Shown here one piece after another: positions 19,321 through 28,380 of a stretch of DNA of 64,000 nucleotides (positions within the stretch are counted from its first letter, which is position 1; every line of letters starts with the position of its first letter). Origin of the DNA: Burkholderiales bacterium. Its GTDB lineage: Bacteria > Pseudomonadota > Gammaproteobacteria > Burkholderiales > Burkholderiaceae_C. Made by a program: the position numbers and the translations under genes. The notes beneath the pieces were generated by a model. It did not search any database and was not told the DNA's origin. It worked only from the letters and a program-made list of their open reading frames with translations. The DNA lies in contig CANFXR010000001.1 of NCBI GenBank assembly GCA_947451035.1, positions 1 to 64,000 on the forward strand. The letters run 5' to 3'.

Positions 19321-19748
19321 GCACCGGGCCGCGCACGCCGATCGATGTGGCGGTGGGCGTGCTCATCGATGGCGAGGGCCGATTCCTGATGACCTCGCGG
19401 CCCACCGGCAAGGTCTACGCCGATCACTGGGAGTTTCCGGGCGGCAAGCTCGAATCGGGCGAGACCGTGGCGCAGGCGCTGCGTCGTGAGCTGAACGAGG
19501 AACTCGGCATCGACATCGGCGAGGCCCATCCCTGGCAGGTCGAGATCGTCGACTATCCGCACGCGCTGGTGCGGCTGCACTTTTGCAAGGTCTACGAGTG
19601 GGCAGGCGAATTCGAGATGCGCGAGGGCCAGGCCATGGCCTGGCAGCAGTTGCCGGTGACGGTGCGCCCGGTGCTGCCCGGCACGATCCCGGTGCTGCGC
19701 TGGTTTGCCGAGGAGCGCCAGCACGTGGGGCCCACGCACGCCGATTGA
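19317..19748 (+). CDS. Nudix hydrolase, MutT-like
   Basis: The 143-residue protein has a complete Nudix box at 43-65 (GKLESGE, then RELNEELGI), and the family shape of MutT/8-oxo-dGTP diphosphatases, which clean oxidised nucleotides from the pool. The exact substrate is inferred. The start is taken as TTG 19317 overlapping the DUF815 stop; there is no ATG before the conserved core. The DUF815-Nudix pairing is familiar in betaproteobacteria, but there I recall it next to argJ rather than slmA. Confidence 0.85.
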   Translation: MSTGPRTPIDVAVGVLIDGEGRFLMTSRPTGKVYADHWEFPGGKLESGETVAQALRRELNEELGIDIGEAHPWQVEIVDYPHALVRLHFCKVYEWAGEFEMREGQAMAWQQLPVTVRPVLPGTIPVLRWFAEERQHVGPTHAD

Positions 19749-19778
19749 TCGCTCGCAAGCGCTGTGCTGCCCCGTTGC

Positions 19779-19784
19779 TACACT
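19779..19784 (+). promoter_or_regulatory. Candidate -10 box immediately before hisI
   Basis: TACACT ends six bases before the hisI ATG at 19791. If it is a real -10 box, transcription would start at or very near the start codon and the mRNA would be nearly leaderless. No -35 hexamer is recognisable. Confidence 0.3.
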
Positions 19785-19790
19785 GACCCG

Positions 19791-20180
19791 ATGACCTGGA
19801 TTGACGATGTGAAGTGGGACGCGCAGGGCCTGGTGCCGGTGATTGCGCAGGAGCTCGGCAGCAACGATGTGCTGATGTTTGCCTTCATGAACCGCGAGGC
19901 GCTGCAGCGCACGGCCGAGCTCGGTGAGGCGGTCTACTGGAGTCGATCGCGCGGGCGTCTGTGGCACAAGGGCGAGGAGTCCGGACACATCCAGAAGGTC
20001 CACGAGATGCGCATCGATTGCGACAACGATGTGGTGCTGCTGAAGGTCGAACAACTCGGACACGAGCCCGGCATCGCCTGCCACACCGGCCGCCACTCAT
20101 GCTTCTTTCAGCGCCACCAGGACGGTGGCTGGCACGCGGTGGACCCGGTGCTCAAGGACCCGGAGCACATCTACCGATGA
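19791..20180 (+). CDS. hisI: Phosphoribosyl-AMP cyclohydrolase
   Basis: HisI opens the purine ring of phosphoribosyl-AMP, step three of histidine synthesis. The 129-residue protein has the zinc and metal ligands in DCDND and [10 protein letters not shown] and the substrate motif [17 protein letters not shown]. The ATG at 19791 fits the family; an earlier in-frame ATG at 19764 adds an unrelated stretch. The stop overlaps the hisE start as ATGA. The other his genes usually upstream are not here. Confidence 0.95.
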   Translation: MTWIDDVKWDAQGLVPVIAQELGSNDVLMFAFMNREALQRTAELGEAVYWSRSRGRLWHKGEESGHIQKVHEMRIDCDNDVVLLKVEQLGHEPGIACHTGRHSCFFQRHQDGGWHAVDPVLKDPEHIYR

Positions 20181-20548
20181 ACCCGACTGAACAACCCTCG
20201 CCGCTGTCGCAAGACGTGCTCGCCCGTCTGGCCGAGGTCATCGAAGCACGCAAGGCTGGCGACCCGGACAAGAGCTACGTGGCGCGTCTGTTCCACAAGG
20301 GCACCGACGCCATCTTGAAGAAGATCGGCGAAGAGGCCACCGAAACCGTGATGGCGGCCAAGGACGGCGACCCGCAAAAGCTGGTCTACGAAGTGGCCGA
20401 TCTGTGGTTTCACTCGATGCTGGCACTCAGCGCTTTCGGCCTGAAGCCGGCCGATGTGCTGGCCGAGTTGCAGCGCCGCGAAGGGCTCTCGGGCCTCGAG
20501 GAATTCGCCGCGCGCAAGCTCAAGGACCGCGAGTCCAGCGGCACATGA
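20177..20548 (+). CDS. hisE: Phosphoribosyl-ATP diphosphatase
   Basis: HisE hydrolyses phosphoribosyl-ATP to phosphoribosyl-AMP, step two of histidine synthesis. The 123-residue protein has the MazG-like all-helical core: [22 protein letters not shown], and the metal-binding [17 protein letters not shown] with [10 protein letters not shown]. It is coupled to hisI by an ATGA overlap. The next gene also overlaps by four bases. Confidence 0.95.
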   Translation: MNPTEQPSPLSQDVLARLAEVIEARKAGDPDKSYVARLFHKGTDAILKKIGEEATETVMAAKDGDPQKLVYEVADLWFHSMLALSAFGLKPADVLAELQRREGLSGLEEFAARKLKDRESSGT

Positions 20549-20925
20549 ACGCTGCCGCTGACCTGCGCGAGCCGGACGAGTCGCTCAAGACACTCGGCCA
20601 CATCAGCTACGCGCTGCACACCGTGGTGGCCGTGGCCGCGGTGCTGCCAGGCGTGCAGGCGAGCGTGGCGCTGCTCGTCGTGGCGTTCGTGCTCGACCTG
20701 GTGAAACGCTCCGATGCCGAAGGCACCTGGCAGGAATCGCACTTTCGCTGGCGCATACGCACGGTGCTGTGGGCCGCGGGCCTGTACGTGCTGACGTCTC
20801 CGCTGTGGCTGCTGTTGCTCGCTCCGGGCTGGATCGCCTGGGGGCTGGTGTCGATCTGGTTCCTCTACCGCGTGGTGCGCGGCTGGATGAACCTGAACCG
20901 CGACCAGCCCATGCCGCTGCCTTGA
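20545..20925 (+). CDS. DUF4870-like small membrane protein
   Basis: The 126-residue protein has three hydrophobic segments and an internal [12 protein letters not shown] stretch of the kind seen in DUF4870 proteins. No enzyme motif is visible and the function is unknown. It overlaps hisE (ATGA). A gene of this type between hisE and the HIT gene is common in Comamonadaceae, which supports it being real. Confidence 0.78.
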   Translation: MNAAADLREPDESLKTLGHISYALHTVVAVAAVLPGVQASVALLVVAFVLDLVKRSDAEGTWQESHFRWRIRTVLWAAGLYVLTSPLWLLLLAPGWIAWGLVSIWFLYRVVRGWMNLNRDQPMPLP

Positions 20926-20962
20926 CCTTGTTTGCCTCGACCTCTGAATCACGGGTGCTTTG

Positions 20963-21310
20963 ATGACACACGATCCGAACTGCCTTTTCTGCAAGATCGT
21001 TGCAGGCCAGATCCCGAGCCGCAAGGTCTTTGAGGACGACGACATCCTGGTGTTTCACGACATCCACCCGTGGGCGCCCGTGCATCTGCTGCTCATTCCG
21101 AAGCAGCACATTGCCACGCATGCCGACGTGTTGCCTGAGCACGCCACGTTGCTGGGCAAGATGATGGCGATGGTGCCCGTGCTGGCGCGCGAGGCGGGTG
21201 TGACCAACGGTTTTCGCACCATCATCAACACGGGCCGCGACGGCGGGCAGGAGGTCTATCACCTGCACATCCATCTCATCGGCGGCGCCCGCCCGTGGAG
21301 GCAGGGCTGA
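20963..21310 (+). CDS. HIT-family purine nucleotide-binding hydrolase (HinT-like)
   Basis: The 115-residue protein has the zinc site CLFCKIVAGQIPS near the N-terminus and the histidine triad HLHIHLIGG near the C-terminus. HinT-type proteins hydrolyse AMP-linked phosphoramidates. The ATG at 20963 is used; a TTG one codon upstream is also in frame. It lies just upstream of tatA, a conserved order. Confidence 0.9.
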   Translation: MTHDPNCLFCKIVAGQIPSRKVFEDDDILVFHDIHPWAPVHLLLIPKQHIATHADVLPEHATLLGKMMAMVPVLAREAGVTNGFRTIINTGRDGGQEVYHLHIHLIGGARPWRQG

Positions 21311-21312
21311 CC

Positions 21313-21318
21313 TAGAAT
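21313..21318 (+). promoter_or_regulatory. Candidate -10 box before tatA
   Basis: TAGAAT lies directly after the HIT stop codon and 28 bases before the tatA ATG, with an AGGGAG ribosome site between. The same hexamer appears before petA and before the tRNA gene. No matching -35 box is visible. Confidence 0.4.
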
Positions 21319-21345
21319 CCGCGGTCCTCTACAGGGAGTTAAAGC

Positions 21346-21582
21346 ATGGGAACATTCAGCATCTGGCATTGGCTCATCGTCTTGGTGATCGTGGTGCTGG
21401 TCTTCGGCACCAAGAAGCTCAAGAACATCGGATCGGACCTCGGCGGCGCCGTCAAGGGCTTCAAGGACGGCATGAAAGACGGCAGCGCGTCTGCCGACGC
21501 AGCTGCCCCGACGCAGCAGGTCACGGCCGAGAAATCGACCGATGCCAACACCGTTGACGTGGAAGCCAAAACCAAGTCGTGA
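21346..21582 (+). CDS. tatA: Sec-independent protein translocase TatA
   Basis: TatA forms the size-variable pore that moves folded proteins across the inner membrane. The 78-residue protein has a short membrane helix ([13 protein letters not shown]), the FGTKKL hinge, and an amphipathic helix followed by an acidic tail. The stop overlaps the tatB GTG start by four bases. Confidence 0.95.
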   Translation: MGTFSIWHWLIVLVIVVLVFGTKKLKNIGSDLGGAVKGFKDGMKDGSASADAAAPTQQVTAEKSTDANTVDVEAKTKS

Positions 21583-22073
21583 TTGATTTCGGTTTCGACA
21601 AGCTTGCGCTGATCGGGGCGGTGGCGCTGGTCGTCATCGGTCCCGAGCGGCTGCCCCGGGTGGCCCGCACGGTGGGTCACCTGCTGGGCAAGGCGCAGCG
21701 CTACGTGTCGGACGTCAAGGCCGAGGTCAGCCGTTCGATCGATCTCGAAGAGCTCAAAAAGATGAAGGGTCATCTTGAGGAAGCGGCCCGCGATGTCGAG
21801 CAGACGGTGGCGAAAAACATCCACCAGACCGGCGCCGAACTGAACGAAAGCTGGAACCCGACTGCCGGCGATGGGCACACCGAGATCAATGAATTCAACC
21901 GCTACGACACTTTGCTCAGACCGGTGCCGCCGTACCGCAACCCGAAGAAGCAGTGGCGGCTCAAGCGATCGGCCATGCCCCAGTGGTACAAGCAGCGCCA
22001 CGGTATCCGTGGCAAGGCGCAGTCCGGTGCAGCGCGCGTCGCGCGCTTCCGGCCACCGCCCTCGTCGGTCTGA
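21579..22073 (+). CDS. tatB: Sec-independent protein translocase TatB
   Basis: TatB works with TatC as the receptor for twin-arginine signal peptides. The 164-residue protein starts with the membrane helix [20 protein letters not shown] and the hinge PERLPR. A long amphipathic, charged region and a basic, Pro-rich tail ([11 protein letters not shown]) follow. The GTG start at 21579 is fixed by the GTGA overlap with tatA and by the family N-terminus. Confidence 0.95.
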   Translation: MIDFGFDKLALIGAVALVVIGPERLPRVARTVGHLLGKAQRYVSDVKAEVSRSIDLEELKKMKGHLEEAARDVEQTVAKNIHQTGAELNESWNPTAGDGHTEINEFNRYDTLLRPVPPYRNPKKQWRLKRSAMPQWYKQRHGIRGKAQSGAARVARFRPPPSSV

Positions 22074-22076
22074 TTG

Positions 22077-22862
22077 ATGGCTGCCAACAGTCCCGGCCCT
22101 GACGAACTCAGCGGCACCGAGCAGCCCTTTGTCGCGCACCTGATCGAGTTGCGCGACCGTCTGGTCCGCGCTGCGATTGCCGTGGGTGTGGTGTTTGGCG
22201 TGCTGTGCCTGTGGCCGGGCCCTGGCGGGCTCTATGACCTGCTGGCCGCGCCGCTGGTGGCCAACCTGCCCAAGGGCGCGACGCTGATCGCCACCAACGT
22301 GATCTCGCCTTTCGTGGTGCCGCTGAAGATCACGCTGATGGCCGCGTTTCTGGTGGCGCTGCCCGTGGTGCTGTACCAGGTGTGGGCCTTTGTGGCGCCC
22401 GGCCTCTACGCGCACGAGAAAAAGCTGGTGCTGCCGCTCGTCATCTCGAGCACCCTGCTGTTTCTGGCGGGGGTGGCGTTTTGCTATTACTTCGTGTTCG
22501 GGCAGGTCTTCAAGTTCATCCAGAGCTTCGCACCCAAGAGCATCACGGCCGCGCCTGACATCGAGGCCTACCTGAGCTTTGTGCTGACGATGTTCATCGC
22601 GTTTGGCGCCGCATTCGAAGTGCCCATCGTGGTGGTGGTGCTGGCACGCATGGGGTTGGTGAGCATCGAAAAGCTCAAGGAATTCCGCAGCTACTTCGTG
22701 GTGCTCGCGTTCATCATCGCGGCGGTGCTCACGCCGCCCGACATCGTGTCGCAGCTGGCGTTGGCCATTCCGATGTGCCTGCTCTACGAGTTGGGGATCT
22801 GGGCGGCGCGCATCTTCATCAAGCACACCCAGCCACCGGCGGAAGAAAAGCCGCCAGTCTGA
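22077..22862 (+). CDS. tatC: Sec-independent protein translocase TatC
   Basis: TatC is the six-helix inner-membrane core of the Tat receptor. The 261-residue protein shows the cytoplasmic N-terminal motif HLIELRDRL, a conserved periplasmic loop, and helices throughout. Likely clients in this window are the Rieske protein PetA and the DUF1501 protein, both with twin-basic leaders. The ATG at 22077 lies three bases after the tatB stop. Confidence 0.95.
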   Translation: MAANSPGPDELSGTEQPFVAHLIELRDRLVRAAIAVGVVFGVLCLWPGPGGLYDLLAAPLVANLPKGATLIATNVISPFVVPLKITLMAAFLVALPVVLYQVWAFVAPGLYAHEKKLVLPLVISSTLLFLAGVAFCYYFVFGQVFKFIQSFAPKSITAAPDIEAYLSFVLTMFIAFGAAFEVPIVVVVLARMGLVSIEKLKEFRSYFVVLAFIIAAVLTPPDIVSQLALAIPMCLLYELGIWAARIFIKHTQPPAEEKPPV

Positions 22863-22925
22863 GCGGCAGGTGGATCGGTTTGGCGGCCGGGATGAGAACC
22901 GGCGCCGCGCCGACGGATACCTCGC

Positions 22926-24083
22926 TCAGCGCCTTGCTGTGGCGAGCCCCTTGGGCCTTTGCACCGCGGTGACCTTAAGCGTCAGCGACGCCTTGCCGCG
23001 CTGAATCAGAAACGAAGCCTGCGTCTGTGGCTTGAGCGCCGCCACAGCATTGAGCAACTGCGCCGTGTTGCGCACCCGCTTGCCTGCGACTTCCAGCACC
23101 ACGTCGCCCGGCAGCATGCCGGACTCGCCGGCCGGCCCGTCTTGCAGCACGCCGGTGATCAGCACACCCTGGCTGACGGGCAGATTGAAGGTCTGCGCGA
23201 TTTCGGGGGTGAGGTCGCGCGGCTCGATGCCGATCCAGCCGCGGGTGACCTGCCCATCGCGCACCAGGCCTTCCATGACGTGTTGTGCAGTGTTGGCCGG
23301 AATGGCGAAACCGATGCCCATGCTGCCACCGGAGCGCGAATAGATGGCGGTGTTGATGCCCATCAGATTGCCGTTGGTGTCGACCAGCGCGCCGCCCGAG
23401 TTGCCCGGGTTGATCGCCGCGTCGGTCTGGATGAAGTTCTCGAAGGTGTTGATGCCCAGGTGGTCGCGACCGAGGGCGCTCACGATGCCGGCGGTCACTG
23501 TCTGACCGACACCAAACGGATTGCCGATGGCCAGCACCACGTCGCCCACTTGCAGGCTGTCGGTGTTGCCGAACGCCATCACCGGCAGTCGGTCGAGTTC
23601 GATCTTGAGAACCGCCACATCGCTGTCGGGGTCAGTGCCAACCACCTTGGCTGGAGCGCTGCGCCCGTCGGTGAGTTGCACATCGATGTCGCTGGCACCC
23701 TCGACGACATGGTTGTTGGTCAGCAGGTAGCCTTCGCTGGACACGATGACGCCCGAGCCCAGCCCGACCTGCGCCTGCCGCTCGCGATCGCCAAAGAAGA
23801 AGTCGAACCACGGATCGCCCTCATGCGGGTTGCGCGCCGGGGCCTTGCGGGTGGTGATGCTCACCACCGCGGGCGTCGCCCGCTTGGCTGCGGCGCTGTA
23901 GCCGGTGGGCGTGGTCGCGCCGGCTGTAGTCGTGGTCGCGGTCGTTTCGACCATCGGCAGCAACCCCGGCACCGGTGAACCCGGACGGTTTTGCAGCCAG
24001 TCGGGCTTGAGCGTGGCGATCACGAAAACGATGGCCAGAGCGACCGTGACGGCCTGGGAGAAAATGAGCCAGGTTTTTCGCAT
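22926..24083 (-). CDS. DegS/HtrA-type membrane-anchored S1C serine protease
   Basis: The 385-residue protein has an N-terminal membrane segment (about 7-25), a Thr/Ala-rich linker, and a trypsin-like domain with the triad His125 (TNNHVVEG), Asp155 (DPDSDVAVL) and Ser229 (NPGNSGGA). One PDZ domain follows (about 280-370). A single PDZ plus an uncleaved anchor fits the DegS/HhoB type, which senses or trims misfolded envelope proteins. The ATG at 24083 is preferred; an in-frame start seven codons upstream would overlap the NIF3 gene. Confidence 0.9.
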   Translation of the reverse strand: MRKTWLIFSQAVTVALAIVFVIATLKPDWLQNRPGSPVPGLLPMVETTATTTTAGATTPTGYSAAAKRATPAVVSITTRKAPARNPHEGDPWFDFFFGDRERQAQVGLGSGVIVSSEGYLLTNNHVVEGASDIDVQLTDGRSAPAKVVGTDPDSDVAVLKIELDRLPVMAFGNTDSLQVGDVVLAIGNPFGVGQTVTAGIVSALGRDHLGINTFENFIQTDAAINPGNSGGALVDTNGNLMGINTAIYSRSGGSMGIGFAIPANTAQHVMEGLVRDGQVTRGWIGIEPRDLTPEIAQTFNLPVSQGVLITGVLQDGPAGESGMLPGDVVLEVAGKRVRNTAQLLNAVAALKPQTQASFLIQRGKASLTLKVTAVQRPKGLATARR

Positions 24084-24095
24084 GAGGTTGAGTCT

Positions 24096-24845
24096 GTGGC
24101 CCAACGATCGGACGTCGATGTGTATCTGTCAGCCCTGCTGCAAAGCACGGGCTTCAAGGATTATGGGCCGAACGGTTTGCAGATCGAGGGCCGGCCGCAG
24201 GTGCGCCGCCTCGTGTCCGGAGTCACCGCCAGCCTGGCTTTGATCGACGCGGCGATCGAGGCCGAGGCCGATGCGGTGCTGGTGCATCACGGGCTGTTCT
24301 GGCGTGGTCACGACGGCTGCATCACCGGCTGGCTCAAGCAGCGTGTGCAGCGCTTGCTCGCGCACGACATCAACCTGTTGGCGTACCACCTGCCGCTCGA
24401 TGCGCACCCGCAATTCGGCAACAACGCGCAACTGGGTTTGCGCATGGGCGTGAGCGCCGATGCGCGGTTTGGCGAACAGTCGCTCGGCTTCATCGGCACG
24501 CCTGAAGCACCCCTGACGACCCGGGATCTGCTCGAACGTCTGGCGCGGATGTCGGGCCGCACGCCCTCGATCATCGGGGGTGACGCCAGGCCGCTGCGCC
24601 GCATCGCTTGGTGCACGGGCGGCGCGCAGTCGTATTTCGAAGCCGCCATTGCGGCAGGGGCCGACGTGTTCGTGACCGGCGAGATGTCCGAGCCCCAGGT
24701 GCATCTGGCGCGCGAGACGGGCGTGGCGTTCATCGCCTGCGGTCACCATGCGAGCGAACGCTATGGCGTGCAGGCGCTCGGCGAGCATCTGGCCGGGCAG
24801 TTCGGCATTGAGCACCGATACATCGAAATCGACAACCCGGCGTGA
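24096..24845 (+). CDS. NIF3/GTP cyclohydrolase I type 2-like protein
   Basis: The 249-residue protein belongs to the NIF3 (YbgI) family of dinuclear-metal proteins. It has GFKDYGPNGLQIEG near the N-terminus, the metal-binding HHGLFWRG, LLAYHLPLDAH and the late ACGHHASERYG motif. The biochemical role of the family is not settled. The GTG at 24096 is the start; it lies only 12 bases from the start codon of the divergent protease gene. The stop overlaps the pdxA start as GTGA. Confidence 0.87.
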   Translation: MAQRSDVDVYLSALLQSTGFKDYGPNGLQIEGRPQVRRLVSGVTASLALIDAAIEAEADAVLVHHGLFWRGHDGCITGWLKQRVQRLLAHDINLLAYHLPLDAHPQFGNNAQLGLRMGVSADARFGEQSLGFIGTPEAPLTTRDLLERLARMSGRTPSIIGGDARPLRRIAWCTGGAQSYFEAAIAAGADVFVTGEMSEPQVHLARETGVAFIACGHHASERYGVQALGEHLAGQFGIEHRYIEIDNPA

Positions 24846-25909
24846 GACGCCGCGCCCAGCCCATGACCCGTCCGTTCACATCGCGCACGTCGCCCATTGC
24901 GATCACCATGGGCGACGCGTGCGGCATCGGGCCCGAGATCATCGCGCGCCTGTACCGCGACGCGTTGACCCACGGCTGCTTCGTGGTGGGTGATGTCGAC
25001 GTGATGCGCCGCGCTGCTGCTTGCACCGGCGGGATGCTGGCCGTGGCACGCATCGATGCGCCGCAGTCGGCGTTTGACGTGCCGAACCACTGCATCGCGG
25101 TGCTGCAGGCCGAGGCGTTGCCCGACGGTCTGGCGACTTTGCCCGTGGGTCGAATCGACGCGCGAGCGGGGGCGGCGGCGGCACGTTGCATCGAGCAGGC
25201 CGTGAGCCTGGCGCTGCGCAGCCAGGTGGCTGCCATCGTCACGGCACCGATCCACAAGGAGGCCCTGGCCGCGGCTGGCGTGGGCTATCCCGGGCACACC
25301 GAAATGCTGCAGGCGCTGGCTGCGTCACCGGGACAGTCAGCGCCGCCGGTTCGCATGATGCTGGCCAATGACGAGTTGCGCGTCGTGCTGGTGACGATCC
25401 ATCAGTCGCTGCGGCAGGCCATTGATGCGGTGACGTTCGACGCGGTGCTCGAAACGCTGCGCATCGCTCGTCGCGCTGCGGCCGGCTGGGGCATGACGGC
25501 GCCGCGCATCGCCGTGGCCGGGCTGAATCCGCATGCCGGCGAAGGCGGTCTGTTTGGCGATGAGGAGCTGCGCATCATTGCGCCGGCGGTCGCTGCGGCG
25601 CGTGCCGAAGGCATCGACGCGAGCGGTCCCTACGCGCCTGACACGGTGTTCATGCGCGCCCGACATGCGCCAGGTCATCCGGATGAATTCGACATCGTGA
25701 TCGCCATGACGCACGACCACGGGCTGATTCCGGTCAAGTACCTCGGCGTCGAGCATGGCGTCAACGTGACGCTGGGTTTGCCCTTCGTGCGCACCAGCCC
25801 GGATCACGGCACGGCGTTCGACAAGGCGGGAACCGGTCTCGCCGATCCGTCTTCGATGGCGGCTGCTCTGGCGATGGCCCGGAGGCTGGCTCAAGTCGTC
25901 GAAGGCTGA
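24842..25909 (+). CDS. pdxA: PdxA-family 4-phosphate dehydrogenase (PdxA or PdxA2)
   Basis: PdxA oxidises 4-phosphohydroxy-L-threonine on the way to pyridoxal phosphate; close paralogues called PdxA2 oxidise D-erythronate or D-threonate 4-phosphate. The 355-residue protein has ITMGDACGIGPEI, the metal ligands in TAPIHKEAL, GLNPHAGEGG and MTHDHGLIPVKYLG, and GLPFVRTSPDHGTAFD. MGDACG replaces the usual MGDPAG, and HDHGLIPVK looks closer to PdxA2, so the symbol is tentative. The GTG start (24842) overlaps NIF3; ATG 24863 is an alternative. Confidence 0.82.
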   Translation: MRRRAQPMTRPFTSRTSPIAITMGDACGIGPEIIARLYRDALTHGCFVVGDVDVMRRAAACTGGMLAVARIDAPQSAFDVPNHCIAVLQAEALPDGLATLPVGRIDARAGAAAARCIEQAVSLALRSQVAAIVTAPIHKEALAAAGVGYPGHTEMLQALAASPGQSAPPVRMMLANDELRVVLVTIHQSLRQAIDAVTFDAVLETLRIARRAAAGWGMTAPRIAVAGLNPHAGEGGLFGDEELRIIAPAVAAARAEGIDASGPYAPDTVFMRARHAPGHPDEFDIVIAMTHDHGLIPVKYLGVEHGVNVTLGLPFVRTSPDHGTAFDKAGTGLADPSSMAAALAMARRLAQVVEG

Positions 25910-25921
25910 ACACGACGCGGC

Positions 25922-28345
25922 TCAGTGCGTCGTGGTGACCAGCTCGGCGAGTTGCTGGCGTGTCCTCGAGGTGGCGCGCTCCAGCAGGTAGCTGCTTTCG
26001 ACCGCGCGCAACCGCTGCGCTTCGCACATGCGCAGCAGCATGCGTGCGGTGAGCGACACCGTTTCCTGCAGGTTGCGCCCGTGTGTGAAGACGAAGAAGC
26101 TGCGCCCCGGGCTGACATAGGTGAGACGCACTTTCTGCCACTGCTCCTGGAGCAGCATCTGGTACGCGAACCCGATGTGCAGGTGGTCGATGAGGCTCGC
26201 GCCGCTCGAAGGCTCTGCGGGGTCAGCGGCGACCAGATCGAGGTCGATGTCGACCCCCAGATTCAAGGGCTCCAGTGTGGCGGGCACAGACCCTTCGCTC
26301 AGATCGATGTCGACATGGGCAGACCAGTCGACGGCCTGATCTTCAAGCAGTCCGACCTGCTTGGCCTCTTCCGGTGAAAAGCGCTGTTCGACGTCGGCAG
26401 GCGGCAGGGGGACATCGAAATGGGCGTGCTCGGTGTGCGTCGGGATGCCGCTGTTGAAGATGGACTCCAACTGCTTGGCCAGCAGGTTGTAGTCGAGCTC
26501 GGTCATGGCGGGCGCCTTGAGCGACTCGGCATGCAGCGGCAGCAACTGCGCGAGGAAATCCTTTTGCGCGCGCTCGGGCCAGCCGATCGACTGCATGCCT
26601 TCGTTGAGACCACGCATCAGCGCGGGCAACTGCATCAGGAACCGCTTGCGCATGGCCAATGAACCCTTGGGCTGCACACTCATCACCAGGTCCCGGGCGA
26701 CGTGCTGCAAACGCTGCGTCGCCTCGCCTTGCGGCCCGTGTTGCCGGTTCGCCTGCACCAGGGTCTGGCTCCAGACCTGACAAATGAAATCGCGCAGGAA
26801 CTCGGGTATCGCAACGCCGGACAGCGCGCCGCGCAGATGGGTCAGGTAGCGCTGCTGCACGCGCAGATCGGACTCCTTCGTTTGCAGCACGGCGATCGTG
26901 CTTGCGTGCTGGTCGCTCGACGTCGCCTGGTTCGCGCTGAACCCCTCGAGCTCATCGAGCTTGGAAGCGTACAGATCGACTTGGTCGAAGTCGCCGTCGA
27001 TGATGTCTTGCACCAGCGAGCGCACGCGCTCGACAAATTCCTTGCCGGGACCGTCTTCGAAATCGTCGAACGCGCAACTCAGCGATGCGATCCGGTTGAT
27101 GAGACGGCGCACCGGGTGTCGCCGCGACGAAAAGAAGCTGGCATCGACCAGCGCGACACGCAGCACGGGTAACTGAAGGCGTGCGATCTGCCGGGCCATT
27201 TGCGGTGGCACCCGTGTGTCCGACAGGATCTGATCGAACAGGCTGCCCACCACATCGATCACCATGTGATCGAGCTTGCCCGGCGACGCTTGCATGAGCT
27301 CTGCGCGGTGCGCCCGAATCAAGTTGACCGCCATCAACCCGGCTGCGGCATCGTCGGCTGGCGGGCGCAATGAGTCTTCGTCGCCGAGCGGGATGTCGGC
27401 TGCGTCATGCGGCCCCGAGGCGACGCCGCGCCAGGACGCTGCGTTGCCGACATCGGCGGGGTGGCTGGCCAACTGGTTCAGTCGCCGAAGCAGGGTCATC
27501 AACTGGCCGTCGGCCGAGACCGCGTCGGCATCGGCAACCGCTCTGCGAGCGCCCGTCCCGGCAGAGTTTGATCTGCCAACCGGGTCATCACGTTCATGCG
27601 CCGGACGCGACATCAGCGCATTGCGCCTGGATGGCGGCAAGTCTGCGTCTGTCGAGTCGCTGCGCAGATCCCCGTGACCCGAGTGACCCGCCGTGCGCTG
27701 CTTGCCCGCCCCTACGCTGCTGCGCGCCAGCGGAGCGAGCCCGCGCGACTTCATGTCGGCGACGATGGCGGAGTAACACGCCGCCATGTCTTGCGCCATC
27801 GCGTTACTGAATTCGCGGGCCAGCACGCGACGCTCCTCGGCATCTTCGGTGACGGCTTCAATCGCGCTGAACGCTGCCTCGCCAATGACCGCCGGGCGCA
27901 GCGGATTGCGATCCTTCCCGTCGTTGCCAAGCCCGGTGAGGCGTGCCAGATAGCCGGCGAGTTCACGCAGTTCGCTTTCGCAGGCTTGGCCGATTTGCTG
28001 GCCGAAGCGGTCTGAAGCCATCTGCTCTTCGACGACGCTGTCGTCAAGCAGGCTCAGCGATGCCCAATCGGTGGTGACGGGGCGCCGGGTGTCGTCGCGC
28101 GGCGCCAGTGCTTCGCTCAGTCGAGCGAGCAGTCGCTCGCCGAACCTGGACTGAAAGGTCCCCATCTGACGATGCAACGCCAACTGGGCCGCGAACATGA
28201 TGTTCCGGTCCAGCGCTTTCGACGCCGACTGGGACTGGGCCGCCAGGGCTTGGCACACGCGCTGCGCCGCCGCGCCGGCAGTGGCATTGACCAGGCCCAA
28301 CGCGCACTCCAGCTCAACGGGGAGCCGGGCGCTGGTGGTGTTCAT
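25922..28345 (-). CDS. DUF1631 family protein
   Basis: This 807-residue soluble protein matches the DUF1631 family of beta- and gammaproteobacteria, which is sometimes mislabelled thymidine phosphorylase. It is rich in Ala, Gln and Arg, largely helical, with conserved blocks LLQEQWQKVRLTYVSPGRSFFVF near the C-terminus and FLMQLPALMRGLNEGMQSIGWP further up. The C-terminal block looks like a small beta domain. No function is established. It converges with pdxA (12-base gap) and is 35 bases downstream of mscL. Confidence 0.82.
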   Translation of the reverse strand: MNTTSARLPVELECALGLVNATAGAAAQRVCQALAAQSQSASKALDRNIMFAAQLALHRQMGTFQSRFGERLLARLSEALAPRDDTRRPVTTDWASLSLLDDSVVEEQMASDRFGQQIGQACESELRELAGYLARLTGLGNDGKDRNPLRPAVIGEAAFSAIEAVTEDAEERRVLAREFSNAMAQDMAACYSAIVADMKSRGLAPLARSSVGAGKQRTAGHSGHGDLRSDSTDADLPPSRRNALMSRPAHERDDPVGRSNSAGTGARRAVADADAVSADGQLMTLLRRLNQLASHPADVGNAASWRGVASGPHDAADIPLGDEDSLRPPADDAAAGLMAVNLIRAHRAELMQASPGKLDHMVIDVVGSLFDQILSDTRVPPQMARQIARLQLPVLRVALVDASFFSSRRHPVRRLINRIASLSCAFDDFEDGPGKEFVERVRSLVQDIIDGDFDQVDLYASKLDELEGFSANQATSSDQHASTIAVLQTKESDLRVQQRYLTHLRGALSGVAIPEFLRDFICQVWSQTLVQANRQHGPQGEATQRLQHVARDLVMSVQPKGSLAMRKRFLMQLPALMRGLNEGMQSIGWPERAQKDFLAQLLPLHAESLKAPAMTELDYNLLAKQLESIFNSGIPTHTEHAHFDVPLPPADVEQRFSPEEAKQVGLLEDQAVDWSAHVDIDLSEGSVPATLEPLNLGVDIDLDLVAADPAEPSSGASLIDHLHIGFAYQMLLQEQWQKVRLTYVSPGRSFFVFTHGRNLQETVSLTARMLLRMCEAQRLRAVESSYLLERATSRTRQQLAELVTTTH

Positions 28346-28380
28346 CTCAGGAAAGGCCGCATCCGCCCAGGTGGGGCAAC

